Assembly: GCF_020859565.1 (NCBI RefSeq)
Contig: NZ_JAJHUO010000010.1
Location: 124,001 to 188,000 of the forward strand
Reading direction: 5' to 3'
DNA from: Saccharothrix luteola
GTDB lineage: Bacteria > Actinomycetota > Actinomycetes > Mycobacteriales > Pseudonocardiaceae
Length of the DNA: 64,000 nt
Shown here: positions 33,708 through 43,140 of the stretch, piece after piece
Position numbering within the stretch: the stretch's first letter is position 1
Layout: each line of letters begins with the position of its first letter
Made by a program: the position numbers and the translations under genes
Notes under the pieces: model-generated
The model's input: the letters and a program-made list of their open reading frames with translations, nothing else
Told to the model about the DNA's origin: nothing
The model's database searches: none

Positions 33708-33841
33708 GGGGCTGACGTTAACCGTCAAGGAGGCGGAGCGTCAACTGTGCGGGACGGCACTCCCGGATCGTGGAAGCCCTCACGTGCGTGGACGTGGGCC
33801 GAGGTCACCCGCTCGGACGAGGAGTGACAGCATCTCGAACC

Positions 33842-34291
33842 GTGCCGAAAGTCGTGTTCCGCATCCCCACGCCCGCCCTGCTCGCCGCCGGCTCCGCGGC
33901 GATCTGCGCGACGCCCGTCGCCTGGGGCGTACCCGGTCTCCAGGCCCTCTACCTGCTGCCGGCCGCGTTCGCATGGTGGGTGGTGCGCAACCGGACGACC
34001 GTGGACGGCGAGCGGATCGTGGCGCGGGGCACGTTCGGCAAGCGGGTGGTGCCGTGGTCGGACGTGAAGGCGATCAAGGTGGTCCCGAAGGGGTGGTTGT
34101 CGGCGGTGCTGACCGACGACTCACTCGTCCGGCTGCCCGCCGTCCGCGCCGTCCACCTGCCGATGTTGTCGCAGGTCAGCGGCGGGCGGGTGGCCGATCC
34201 GACGGCCGTGCCCGAGGCCGACGAGCCCTCGGCCGGGCCCGCCGGGCCTGACCAGGACGAAACGCCGCCGCCCGTAAAGTCGCCCGAGTGA
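33842..34291 (+). CDS. PH-domain membrane protein (Rv3004/CFP6-like)
   Basis: 149-aa protein with two hydrophobic segments (about residues 10-45: ALLAAGSAAICATPVAWGVP, LQALYLLPAAFAWWVV) followed by a bacterial PH-like domain (VDGERIVARGTFGKRVVPWS then DVKAIKVVPKGWLSAVLTDD) and an acidic Pro-rich tail. It resembles mycobacterial CFP6, which also lies divergent from ilvB. GTG at 33842 is chosen; GTG at 33824 in the same frame is possible. Its last bases overlap the VKOR gene (GTGA). Confidence 0.8.
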   Translation: MPKVVFRIPTPALLAAGSAAICATPVAWGVPGLQALYLLPAAFAWWVVRNRTTVDGERIVARGTFGKRVVPWSDVKAIKVVPKGWLSAVLTDDSLVRLPAVRAVHLPMLSQVSGGRVADPTAVPEADEPSAGPAGPDQDETPPPVKSPE

Positions 34292-34731
34292 GTTCGAACA
34301 CGCGAACCCTCGGCTGGGTGCCCGTCGTCAGCCTGGTGCTGTCGGTCGCGGGCCTGGCCGTCTCGGCCTACCTCACCATCGCGCACTTCACCGCGGGCGC
34401 GCTGCTGTGCGCCGAGGGCGAGGTGATCGACTGCGGCACGGTGACCACCAGCGAGCAGTCCGAGCTGTTCGGCATCCCGGTCGCGGTGCTGGGGCTCGCG
34501 TTCTTCGCGTTCCTGACCGTCGCGTGCCTGCCGTTCGCCTGGCGCAACGAGGCGCTGCACTGGGCGCGGCTGGTGTCCGTCGGGGTCGGTGTGCTGTTCG
34601 TGGTGTACCTGGTGGCCGCCGAGTTCCTGCTGATCGGGAAGATCTGCCTGTGGTGCACGGCTGTGCACGTCATCACGCTCGCGCTCGCCGCCGTGCTGGT
34701 CGTCGGCGCGTTGCGGCGGAGTAATCTCTGA
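34288..34731 (+). CDS. Vitamin K epoxide reductase (VKOR) family protein
   Basis: 147-aa integral membrane protein with four predicted helices. The loop cysteines are in LLCAEGEVIDCGTV (about 33-46) and the active-site CxxC is KICLWCTAVHVITL (about 118-131). VKOR couples quinone reduction to disulfide formation, usually recycling a DsbA partner outside the membrane. GTG at 34288 overlaps the PH-domain gene by four bases, so the two are coupled. A DsbA is not present in this window. Confidence 0.88.
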   Translation: MSSNTRTLGWVPVVSLVLSVAGLAVSAYLTIAHFTAGALLCAEGEVIDCGTVTTSEQSELFGIPVAVLGLAFFAFLTVACLPFAWRNEALHWARLVSVGVGVLFVVYLVAAEFLLIGKICLWCTAVHVITLALAAVLVVGALRRSNL

Positions 34732-34813
34732 GGCACCGCTCCCGCTTTCCGCGCCCCACACCCCGCGCGCGCGTCGTACGCGAGTTCTCTTGGCAAAGAC
34801 TTCTGGAGGAGCC

Positions 34814-36661
34814 GTGCCACCGCTCCGTTCCCGCACCACCACCCACGGCCGCAACGCCGCGGGCGCACGCGCGCTGTGGCGCGCGACCGGCATGACCGAC
34901 AGCGATTTCGGCAAGCCGATCGTGGCCATCGCCAACTCCTACACGCAGTTCGTGCCGGGGCACGTGCACCTGCGCGACCTCGGGGACATCGTGGCCGAGG
35001 CGATCCGCGAGGCTGGCGGGGTGCCGCGCGAGTTCCACACGATCGCGGTCGACGACGGCATCGCGATGGGGCACAGCGGGATGCTCTACTCCCTGCCGTC
35101 GCGGGAGATCATCGCCGACTCGGTCGAGTACATGGTCAACGCGCACCAGGCCGACGCGATCGTCTGCATCTCCAACTGCGACAAGATCACGCCGGGCATG
35201 CTCAACGCGGCGATGCGGCTGAACATCCCGGTCGTGTTCGTCTCCGGTGGACCGATGGAGGCGGGCAAGGCGGTCGTGGTGGACGGCGTCGCCGTCGCGC
35301 CGACCGACCTGATCACCGCGATCTCCGCGTCCGCCTCGCCGGACGTGGACGAGGCCGGGTTGGCCGAGGTCGAGCGGTCGGCGTGCCCGACCTGCGGCTC
35401 GTGCTCGGGCATGTTCACCGCGAACTCGATGAACTGCCTCACCGAGGCGCTCGGGCTGGCGCTGCCGGGCAACGGCTCCACGCTGGCCACGCACGCCGCG
35501 CGCCGCGAGCTGTTCACCGAGGCCGGCCGCACGGTCGTGGAGCTGTGCAAGCGGTACTACGAGCAGGACGACGAGTCGGTGCTGCCGCGCTCGATCGCGA
35601 ACCGCGAGGCGTTCGAGAACGCCATGGCGCTGGACATGGCGATGGGCGGCTCCACGAACACCGTGCTGCACATCCTCGCCGCCGCGCGCGAGGGCGAGGT
35701 CGACTTCACGCTGGCCGACATCGACGCGCTGAGCCGTCGCGTGCCGTGCCTGTCGAAGGTGTCGCCGAACTCGGACTACCACATGGAGGACGTGCACCGG
35801 GCGGGCGGCATCCCGGCCCTGCTCGGCGAGCTGTGGCGGGCCGGCCTGCTCAACGAGGACGTGCAGACCGTGCACAGCCCGGACATGGCGTCGTGGTTGG
35901 GCGAGTGGGACGTGCGCGCGCCGTCGCCGTCGCCGCGGGCCGTCGAGCTGTTCCACGCGGCGCCGGGTGGCGTGCGCACGACGGAGGCGTTCTCCACGTC
36001 CAACCGGTGGTCGAAGCTGGACACGGACGCGGCGGGCGGCTGCATCCGCGACGTCGAGCACGCGTACACCAAGGACGGCGGCCTGGCCGTGCTGCGGGGC
36101 AACCTGGCCGAGCGCGGCGCGATCATCAAGGCGGCGGGCATCGACGAGGAGCTGTGGCGGTTCGAGGGGCCGGCGCGGGTGGTCGAGTCCCAGGAGGAGG
36201 CCGTCTCGGCGATCCTGAAGAAGGAGATCCAGGCCGGTGACGTGCTCGTGGTCCGCTACGAGGGTCCCGCGGGCGGGCCGGGCATGCAGGAGATGCTGCA
36301 CCCGACCGCGTTCCTGAAGGGCGCGGGCCTGGGCCGCAAGTGCGCGTTGATCACCGACGGGCGGTTCTCCGGCGGCACGTCGGGCCTGTCGATCGGCCAC
36401 GTCTCGCCCGAGGCGGCGGGCGGCGGCGTGATCGGCCTGGTCCAGGACGGCGACCGGATCCTGATCGACGTCCACGAGCGGCGGCTGGAGCTGCTGGTGG
36501 ACGAGGACGTGCTGGCCGAGCGGCGGGCGAAGATGGAAGCGTCGGAGCGGCCGTGGCAGCCGGTCGACCGGGTCCGCCCGGTGACGGCGGCGCTGCGCGC
36601 TTACGCCCGGATGGCGACGGACGCCTCCACGGGCGCCGTGCGGGACGTGAACTCTGTTTGA
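34814..36661 (+). CDS. ilvD: Dihydroxy-acid dehydratase
   Basis: 615-aa Fe-S dehydratase, third common step of valine and isoleucine synthesis. The cluster cysteines are in ISNCDKITPGMLNAA and ACPTCGSCSGMFTANSMNC; TDGRFSGGTSGLSIGHVSPE is the C-terminal signature. GTG at 34814 follows GGAGGA at optimal spacing. Unlike in M. tuberculosis, ilvD lies here beside ilvB-ilvC. Length is typical of the long (E. coli-like) form. Confidence 0.97.
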   Translation: MPPLRSRTTTHGRNAAGARALWRATGMTDSDFGKPIVAIANSYTQFVPGHVHLRDLGDIVAEAIREAGGVPREFHTIAVDDGIAMGHSGMLYSLPSREIIADSVEYMVNAHQADAIVCISNCDKITPGMLNAAMRLNIPVVFVSGGPMEAGKAVVVDGVAVAPTDLITAISASASPDVDEAGLAEVERSACPTCGSCSGMFTANSMNCLTEALGLALPGNGSTLATHAARRELFTEAGRTVVELCKRYYEQDDESVLPRSIANREAFENAMALDMAMGGSTNTVLHILAAAREGEVDFTLADIDALSRRVPCLSKVSPNSDYHMEDVHRAGGIPALLGELWRAGLLNEDVQTVHSPDMASWLGEWDVRAPSPSPRAVELFHAAPGGVRTTEAFSTSNRWSKLDTDAAGGCIRDVEHAYTKDGGLAVLRGNLAERGAIIKAAGIDEELWRFEGPARVVESQEEAVSAILKKEIQAGDVLVVRYEGPAGGPGMQEMLHPTAFLKGAGLGRKCALITDGRFSGGTSGLSIGHVSPEAAGGGVIGLVQDGDRILIDVHERRLELLVDEDVLAERRAKMEASERPWQPVDRVRPVTAALRAYARMATDASTGAVRDVNSV

Positions 36662-36663
36662 TT

Positions 36664-36716
36664 GCCGCTGCTCCGCAGACGGCGACTCGGTCGCCCGCCG
36701 TCTGCGGAGCAGCGGC
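36664..36716. terminator. Very long bidirectional terminator hairpin
   Basis: A perfect 21-bp stem: GCCGCTGCTCCGCAGACGGC plus G at 36664-36684 with its complement at 36696-36716. It lies exactly between the convergent ilvD and DoxX genes and fills nearly the whole 59-bp gap. Confidence 0.85.
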
Positions 36717-36720
36717 AGTG

Positions 36721-37455
36721 CTACCTGAAGACGTAGAGGGTGGCCGCGGTCGCTCCGGCGGCGATCACCAGGCAGATGAAACCGGACAGCAGCGGGTGGC
36801 GGAACCAGCTCCGGTTGTAGTCCAGGGCGGCGCGGCCGGGGCCGGCGAACAGCGTGGCGAACGCCATCGCCGCGTACACCGCCTCCAGCTCGACGCCGTT
36901 GGGCGCGAAGAAGCCGCCGCGGTACTTCAGGGCGATGACGTTCGCCATCACGCCGAGCACACCGGCCGCCGCGAGCGGGGTGAACAGGCCGAGGATGAGC
37001 AGCGCGCCACCGCCGAGCTCGGTGATGCCGGTGACCCAGGCCAGGATCCGGGCCTCGCGGAACCCGGTGGACTGCAGGTACTGGGCGAACCCGTCGATGC
37101 CCGGCCCGCCGAACAGGCCGAACACCTTCTGCAGGCCGTGCATGACGAACGCCCCGCCCAACGCGAGCCTCAGCACCAGCAGGCCGATGTCGGCACTGGC
37201 GGTCCAGCCGAACGGCTTGCGCTCGTCGTCGTCCTCGAAGGTGTCGTAGTGGGAAGCGGGCTTGTCGTCCAAGTCCGCGATGGGCGTGTAGCCGGAGGCG
37301 TCGAAGCCCTTGGTGTCCTTGCCGAACGTGTCGCTGTCGATCGTCCGCGTGCCGTCGTCGAAGTGGTGAACTCCTCCGCCAACGCCACTCGCCGAGTAGA
37401 ACCCGTCGTCGGAGTAGCCGCCAGATGTCCTCGAGCGGTCGTCGTGAGTAGCCAC
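36721..37455 (-). CDS. DoxX-family membrane protein with long acidic N-terminus
   Basis: 244-aa protein. Residues 1-90 are hydrophilic and acidic; residues 95-244 carry four hydrophobic helices with ADIGLLVLRLALGGAFVMHG and GGGALLILGLFTPLAAAGVL, typical of DoxX. In mycobacteria the DoxX homologue (Rv3005c) forms a membrane complex with superoxide dismutase and a thiosulfate sulfurtransferase; it lies at the same place. GTG start at 37455. Confidence 0.88.
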   Translation of the reverse strand: MATHDDRSRTSGGYSDDGFYSASGVGGGVHHFDDGTRTIDSDTFGKDTKGFDASGYTPIADLDDKPASHYDTFEDDDERKPFGWTASADIGLLVLRLALGGAFVMHGLQKVFGLFGGPGIDGFAQYLQSTGFREARILAWVTGITELGGGALLILGLFTPLAAAGVLGVMANVIALKYRGGFFAPNGVELEAVYAAMAFATLFAGPGRAALDYNRSWFRHPLLSGFICLVIAAGATAATLYVFR

Positions 37456-37527
37456 GCACCCGCACGTTAGGAGGTTCGGAGGACGTCCGCGAGCGTCCGT
37501 TCAGTCGGCCTGATTCACCCGAATGGG

Positions 37528-38442
37528 CTAATAATCGCCCTTGACCAGGTTTCGGGGCTGCTCGCCGCGCGCGAACCGGCCGACCTCGGCGGCCACCACG
37601 GCGTACGCGCGCTCGGCGTGGCCCGTGCAGCTGCCGGCCACGTGCGGCGTGAGGAACAGGCCGGGTGCCGTCCACAGTGGATGGTCCGACGGCAGCGGCT
37701 CCGGCTCGGTGACGTCCAGCGCCGCGCGCAGCCGCCCCGAGGACAGCTCGGCCACCAGCGCGTCGGTGTCGACCACCGCGCCGCGCGCCGCGTTGACCAG
37801 GATCGCGCCGTCCTTCATCCGGGAGAGGAACTTCGCGTCCACCATCCCGGTGGTCTCCTCGGTCAGCGGCACCACGACCACCACCGCGTCGAACCCGCCG
37901 AGCAGGTCGGGCAGCTCGTCCACGCCGCGCACGCCGGGCCGGGCGGTGCGGCCGACCAGGGTCGCGGTCGCGTCGAACGGCTCCAGCCTGCGCCGGAACT
38001 GCTCGCCGAGGTCGCCCGCGCCGACGACGAGCACCTCCTTGCCCTGCAACGTCTCCGTGAGGTGGTAGTCCCAGCGGCGTTCCTGCCTGGCCCGCTCGAA
38101 CACCGGGAAGTCCCGGTAGATCGCGAGCAGCGCGCCGATCGCCCACTCCGCCGTGCTGCCGCCGTGCGCGCCGCGACACGTCGACAGCATCACACCATCG
38201 GGTACGACGCCGATGAACCGCTCGGCGCCCGCCGACAGCAGTTGCACCAGCTTCAACGACGGCAGTCGGCCGAACACCTCACGCGGGTCCGTGCCCAGCA
38301 GGAACTTCGGCACCAGGACTTCCGCGTGGGCGGCCTCGGCGGGCAGCGGCTGCCCCGGCTCGTAGCGGACGGGCCGCACACCCTCCACGTCGGACAGCAC
38401 GCGGACACCCAGGTCGTCGGGGACCAGCACGGTAAGGCTCAC
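37528..38442 (-). CDS. D-isomer specific 2-hydroxyacid dehydrogenase family protein
   Basis: 304-aa NAD(P)-dependent reductase. Nucleotide motif VLVVGAGDLGEQFRRRLEPF (a variant, GxGxxG = GAGDLG); catalytic Arg in VNAARGAVVDTDAL, Glu in LDVTEPEPLPSDHPLW and His in FLTPHVAGS. Substrate unknown; glyoxylate/hydroxypyruvate reductases and phosphonate dehydrogenases are relatives. GTG at 38442; divergent from the hydrolase gene with only 30 bp between starts. Confidence 0.87.
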   Translation of the reverse strand: MSLTVLVPDDLGVRVLSDVEGVRPVRYEPGQPLPAEAAHAEVLVPKFLLGTDPREVFGRLPSLKLVQLLSAGAERFIGVVPDGVMLSTCRGAHGGSTAEWAIGALLAIYRDFPVFERARQERRWDYHLTETLQGKEVLVVGAGDLGEQFRRRLEPFDATATLVGRTARPGVRGVDELPDLLGGFDAVVVVVPLTEETTGMVDAKFLSRMKDGAILVNAARGAVVDTDALVAELSSGRLRAALDVTEPEPLPSDHPLWTAPGLFLTPHVAGSCTGHAERAYAVVAAEVGRFARGEQPRNLVKGDY

Positions 38443-38472
38443 GGGACCGCACGTTACGGCACACTTGCCGGC

Positions 38473-39342
38473 ATGCGGGAGCACGACGTCTTCTCCGCGG
38501 ACGGCACGCGGATCAGGTTGTGGCGCACCGACGCGGACGGGCCGGACGTGCTGCTCAGCCACGGCCTCGGCGCCGTGCCGACGGCGTGGCCGGAGCTGCC
38601 GTCGGCCCGCGTGCACGGCTGGTACCACCGCGGCACGCTCGACTCGGACCGGCCGGCCGACCCGTCCCGCGTCGAGCTGGCCGACCACGTCGCCGACGCG
38701 CTGGCCGTGCTGGACGACGGCGGCGTCGAGCGGTGCGTGGTGATGGGCTGGTCGATGGGCGTGACGGTGGCCGCCGAGCTGGCGCTGCGGCACCCCGACC
38801 GGGTGACCGGCCTGCTGCTGGTCACGGGCGCGCCGGGTGACACGTTCGCGAGCGTGTTCGGCCTCCCCGGCGTGCCGGAGCCGGTGCGGCGGCTGCTCGG
38901 CGTGGGCGGGCTGACGGCGTTGAAGGCCGCCGCGCCGCTGCTGGACGCCGTGCTGCACCGCGTGCCGGTGCCGGACGTCGGCGGGCCGCTGCTCGGGTCG
39001 CTGCGCCGCTACCTCCGGCACGACTGGGGCTGGTACCTCACCCTCGCGCTGGCGCTGGGCCGCACGCCCCGGCTCGACCTGACCGGCGTGACGTGCCCCA
39101 CAACGGTGCTGGCGGGCCGGTACGACTTCCTGGCCTCGGCCGACGGCGTGCTCGGCCCCGTCGCCGCCCTGCCGCAGGCCAGGGTGCGGGTGCTGCCGAA
39201 CACGCACTTCCTGCCGCTGGAGGACCCGCGGGTGGTGGTGGAGGAGTTGGAGCTCCTGCTCGACCGGGCCGACGCCGTGCGCCGGGCCGTGCACGACGAC
39301 GTGGAAGGGCCGCTCACCCCGCGTTCACGGCCGCGCGCTTAA
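38473..39342 (+). CDS. Alpha/beta-fold hydrolase
   Basis: 289-aa alpha/beta hydrolase. Oxyanion region LLSHGLGAVPTAW, nucleophile elbow VVMGWSMGVTVAA (Ser near 95), acid in VLAGRYDFLAS and His in LPNTHFLPLEDP. Ester or lactone substrate unknown. ATG at 38473; followed 10 bp later by the LppZ-like gene, so the two are probably co-transcribed. Confidence 0.87.
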   Translation: MREHDVFSADGTRIRLWRTDADGPDVLLSHGLGAVPTAWPELPSARVHGWYHRGTLDSDRPADPSRVELADHVADALAVLDDGGVERCVVMGWSMGVTVAAELALRHPDRVTGLLLVTGAPGDTFASVFGLPGVPEPVRRLLGVGGLTALKAAAPLLDAVLHRVPVPDVGGPLLGSLRRYLRHDWGWYLTLALALGRTPRLDLTGVTCPTTVLAGRYDFLASADGVLGPVAALPQARVRVLPNTHFLPLEDPRVVVEELELLLDRADAVRRAVHDDVEGPLTPRSRPRA

Positions 39343-39352
39343 CCTGGGACCC

Positions 39353-40537
39353 GTGTCACGACTGCGTGGAGTGCTGATCGGTTCGGCCCTCGGCCTGCTG
39401 GCCGCGGGCTGCGCGAGCTTCCCCGAGCAGCCGGGACCGGCGGGGTGGAGCGCGGCCCAGCAGCTGACGCCGCAGGCCGGGCCGGTGCCCGAGCTGCCCG
39501 GCGAGCTGCCGAAGGGCCCCGTCCAGGGCCAGCAGCCCGGCCAGCAGCCGACGCCCGTGCCACCGCCGCAGGGCTGCAAGGACTTCAACCCCGCGGTCGT
39601 CGGCACGTGCCTGAACCCGATCTCCGGCGTGGCGCTGACCGACGTCAACCAGACCACCGGCGCGGTGACGGCGCTGGCCGCCGAGCGCGCCACCGGGCGG
39701 CTGCTCAGGGTGACCAAGGACGTCGACCCGGTCGAGGTGGCCAAGCTCGACGTGGACGCGGCGGGCGACGGCGGGCTCACCGGGCTCACGCTGTCGCCGA
39801 CGTTCGCCGAGGACCAGCTCATCTTCGTGTACGTGACCACCGCGACCGACAACCGGGTGCTGCGGATCGCGCCGGACGACGTGCCCAAGCCCGTGCTGAC
39901 CGGCATCCCGAAGGGCCCGACCGGCAACCGGGGCGTGCTCGCCTACGACCGCACCGGCGCGTTGCTGGTGGCCACCGGCGACGCGGGCAACCCCGGTGCG
40001 GCGGCCGACCCGAACTCGCTGGCCGGGAAGGTGCTGCGGATCGACGCCACGGGCCAGCCCGCGCGCGGCAACCCCACGGCGGGCTCGCGGGTGCTGGCGA
40101 GCGGCCTGAAGTCGCCGGGCGGGCTGTGCGTGTCCGGCGACGGCACGAAGACGTGGGTGACGGACGCGGGCGCGACCGCCGACCTGCTGTTCCGGGTCGA
40201 GCCGGGCAAGGCGCTCGGTGACCCGGCGTGGTCGTGGCCCGAGCGCCCGGGCGTCGCCGGCTGCGCGTCGTTCTCGAATGCGGTGATGGTGGCCGCGAGC
40301 GCCACCCCCGGCGTGCTCAACCTGCCGATGAACCCGGACGGCAGCTTCACCGGCAAGCCCGAGGCGGGGATGCAGGGCGAGGACGGCTTCGGCCGCCTCG
40401 GTCCGCTGCTGATGCTGGACGACACGACCGCGCTGTCGGGCACGGTGAACAAGAACCCGGGCGGCGCGCCGGTCTCCAGCGACGACCGCGTGGTGATCAT
40501 CGTGCGCGAGGGCGGCCCCGTCGGCGGCAAGGACTGA
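39353..40537 (+). CDS. LppZ-like lipoprotein, sugar/sorbosone dehydrogenase fold
   Basis: 394-aa exported lipoprotein. Signal peptide with lipobox LLAAGC (Cys near residue 20), a Pro/Gln-rich linker (40-75), then a six-bladed beta-propeller of the glucose/sorbosone dehydrogenase family (GGLTGLTLSPTFAEDQLIFV, ATGDAGNPGAAADPNSLAGK, VLASGLKSPGGL). M. tuberculosis LppZ (Rv3006) has the same domain and position. Whether PQQ is bound cannot be judged. GTG start at 39353. Confidence 0.87.
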   Translation: MSRLRGVLIGSALGLLAAGCASFPEQPGPAGWSAAQQLTPQAGPVPELPGELPKGPVQGQQPGQQPTPVPPPQGCKDFNPAVVGTCLNPISGVALTDVNQTTGAVTALAAERATGRLLRVTKDVDPVEVAKLDVDAAGDGGLTGLTLSPTFAEDQLIFVYVTTATDNRVLRIAPDDVPKPVLTGIPKGPTGNRGVLAYDRTGALLVATGDAGNPGAAADPNSLAGKVLRIDATGQPARGNPTAGSRVLASGLKSPGGLCVSGDGTKTWVTDAGATADLLFRVEPGKALGDPAWSWPERPGVAGCASFSNAVMVAASATPGVLNLPMNPDGSFTGKPEAGMQGEDGFGRLGPLLMLDDTTALSGTVNKNPGGAPVSSDDRVVIIVREGGPVGGKD

Positions 40538-40576
40538 CGTCAGGGCTCGCGGTGAGGTAGGGCGCCGCGGCGCGGG

Positions 40577-43045
40577 TCAGGGAGCCGTCGTGCGGTAGAT
40601 GGCGTCCGCCACCTGCCAGTACAGCCCCTTCGGGTGGTCGCGGAACAGCGGTTCGGTGCCGAACAGCACGGCCCGCGCGCCCCGCGGCGACGTGCCCGCG
40701 ACGACCGCCGCCTGCCCGGCCGCGTCCCGACTGCCCCCCGAGCCGTCCGGGCGGGTCGCCCAGTGCCCGGCGACGAGGCCCTGGTACCGCTGCCGCGCGC
40801 TCACCCCCGGCCCGAGATCGGTGAACCAGTACGGCGCGTAGACGAACGAGTGGCCGACCGCGCCCGCCTCGTCCAGCACCGAGACGACGCCGTTCGCGTC
40901 CTCCCGGCCCGCGACCGCCCGCACCGGCAGCACGCCCGCGTCGGCGTTGAACCGCACGCCCGTCGCGCCGCGCGTCACCACGCCCCCGCGGGCCAGGAAC
41001 CCGTCGACCGCCGCCTTGGCCGGCGCGCCGAGCTGGTCGTACCGCAGCCCCGACGACACGAGCAGCACGTCGACACCGGACAGGTCGAACCCCTTGTCCA
41101 GCACCGCGGTCGACACCGGCCGGATGTCGAAGCCCATGTCCCGCAACGCCTTCAGCTCGTCGGCCGCCACCGCGCCCGCCACCACGGGGCGCCGCAGCGG
41201 CGCACCGCCCGGCGCCGCCGCCGTGAACCGCGCGCCGTACCGGTCCGACACCTCCTCGACCGCCGACCGCGCCGACGCGGGCGCCACGATCGTGCCGTCG
41301 TCCTGCCTGCGCAGCTCCACACCCCGCGCGAGCAGGTCGTTCACCGCCGAGACGTCCTTGCCGTCGGCCAGCACCAGCGCCAGGTCGCTACCCACGGGAG
41401 CCTCCAGCGAGCCCGTGGGCGACGCCGCCGGCACCTCGCGCCCGCGCACGTCCAGCGGCCCGTCCCGCACGACGTCCACCGACGCGCCCCACAGCAGCCG
41501 GTGGCTCCAGCCGCTGATGTCGTACATGACCGGCACCTGGTCGGAGATGTCCCGGCCGGCCTCCAGCATCACGTTCGCGAGCGCCCGCTTCGGCTGGCGC
41601 AGGTCGACCACGTAGGACCCGGCCGGGTAGGACCGGTCGCCCAGGGTGAACGGCCGGTCGGCCCGCTTCACCCGGACGTCGTGCGCCACCAGGTGGTCGA
41701 CCAGCCGTGCGGCGGCCTGGCCGGACCGCTGCCCGTCACCCACCGGTATGACGTACGCGCGCGGGAACTCCGTCGTGTAGCGGTCTTCGGGGCCGAAACC
41801 GGGCACGAAACCGTCCGGCACGGCCCGCTGCGGCTCGCCCGCCAACCCGCGGCGGAACATCTCGATCTGGTTGTCCACCATCGCGGACCGGTGCTCGTTC
41901 ACGTACGTGAGCGCGCTGCGGATCGTCGCCTCGACCACGTCGGTGTTGATCGCCGAACGCCGCCGCAACTCCGTCACCGGCTGTGTCGCGTAGTCGGTCC
42001 GGTTCACGCGCATGGGGATCTCGATCGTGTAGGACACCGCGCCGTGGTACATCGAGTACTGCGCGGTGTAGATCGGCGCCCAGCCGTCCCACACGCCCGG
42101 CTCGTAGTCGCGGAACGGGATCTCCGGCGTGGCCGCCTCGGGGTGGCCGAGCGCCTGGACCGCGTCCTCCATCCGCAGGCCGCCCGCGTAGCCGTGCCTG
42201 ATGTAGAGGTCGAAGTCGTAGTTCTGGCCGTGCGGCGGCGTGGTCGGCTCGATCAGCGTGTTGGCCACGTAGCCGTGCTCGTCGAGCACCAGCAGCGGCT
42301 GGATGCGCTTGACGACGTCCCGCATGGCCCGCGACTCCGGCTGCGACGAGGTGGCGAAGTCGCGGTTGAGGTCGAACCCGGCCGCGTTGGCGCGGGTGCC
42401 GGCCACCCGGCCGTCCGGGTTCGCGGTCAGGTTCACGTAGACCCGGTGGCGGCGCAGGAAGTCGCGGGCGGCCGGGTCGAAGGCGAGGTCCTCGATGACG
42501 CGCAACGCGCCGTCGGTGCCCTCCCACTCGTCACCGTGGATGTTGGCGTTGATCCACACCGGGGCCTTGTAGCCGGTGCGGAGGAAGATGTCGCGGGCGG
42601 CGTCGGCCGGGTCGTTCTCGATCTCGTCGCGCCACGCGTCCTGCCTGCGGGTCTCCGCCGGCGTCTCGGGTGCGGTGAGCGTGACCAGGTAGAGGTCGCG
42701 GCCCATCGTCGAGCGGCCGACGACCTCGACGGACACCCGGTCGCTGCGCCGTTGCAGCTCGTTGAGGCGCGGCGCGAGCGCGTGGTACGGCGCCAGGCCC
42801 AGCTTGATCGCCCGGTCGGCCTGGTCCTCCGGGAACGCGCGGAGCCGGGTGCGGCGCGGGTAGCCGGGGTTGGCGTCGGGCCAGTTGTCGCCGCGCGCGG
42901 TGGCGTGCGACGGCGGGTCGACGGCGGCGACCTGGTTGCGCTCGGGCCCGTTGCCCGGCTCGTGCGCCCGGCCGACCGCGGGCGCGGCGGTCGCGGGGGT
43001 GGTCATCGTGGCCAGCAACAGCACCGTGAGCGTCAACCAGCGCAC
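40577..43045 (-). CDS. Secreted M14 family zinc carboxypeptidase
   Basis: 822-aa exported metallopeptidase. Signal peptide (1-20), then an M14 domain with zinc ligands H170 and E173 in NANIHGDEWEG, third histidine H257 in LVLDEHGYV, and catalytic Glu near 342 in YTIEIPMRVN. The C-terminal ~430 residues are beta-rich with a DJ-1/GATase-like region (DVLLVSSGLRYDQLGAPAKA). It may process peptidoglycan peptides or proteins outside the cell. GTG at 43045 follows AGGGGG. Upstream of it on the same strand lies the CHAT gene. Confidence 0.87.
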   Translation of the reverse strand: MRWLTLTVLLLATMTTPATAAPAVGRAHEPGNGPERNQVAAVDPPSHATARGDNWPDANPGYPRRTRLRAFPEDQADRAIKLGLAPYHALAPRLNELQRRSDRVSVEVVGRSTMGRDLYLVTLTAPETPAETRRQDAWRDEIENDPADAARDIFLRTGYKAPVWINANIHGDEWEGTDGALRVIEDLAFDPAARDFLRRHRVYVNLTANPDGRVAGTRANAAGFDLNRDFATSSQPESRAMRDVVKRIQPLLVLDEHGYVANTLIEPTTPPHGQNYDFDLYIRHGYAGGLRMEDAVQALGHPEAATPEIPFRDYEPGVWDGWAPIYTAQYSMYHGAVSYTIEIPMRVNRTDYATQPVTELRRRSAINTDVVEATIRSALTYVNEHRSAMVDNQIEMFRRGLAGEPQRAVPDGFVPGFGPEDRYTTEFPRAYVIPVGDGQRSGQAAARLVDHLVAHDVRVKRADRPFTLGDRSYPAGSYVVDLRQPKRALANVMLEAGRDISDQVPVMYDISGWSHRLLWGASVDVVRDGPLDVRGREVPAASPTGSLEAPVGSDLALVLADGKDVSAVNDLLARGVELRRQDDGTIVAPASARSAVEEVSDRYGARFTAAAPGGAPLRRPVVAGAVAADELKALRDMGFDIRPVSTAVLDKGFDLSGVDVLLVSSGLRYDQLGAPAKAAVDGFLARGGVVTRGATGVRFNADAGVLPVRAVAGREDANGVVSVLDEAGAVGHSFVYAPYWFTDLGPGVSARQRYQGLVAGHWATRPDGSGGSRDAAGQAAVVAGTSPRGARAVLFGTEPLFRDHPKGLYWQVADAIYRTTAP

Positions 43046-43140
43046 CGGGCCCCCTAGGGGTGATCGCCGAAGAACTCCTCCACCCTGACTAGTGGGTGCG
43101 GGTGATCCAGGTCAACCGGTCGAATGGCTGGTCAGCCGCG

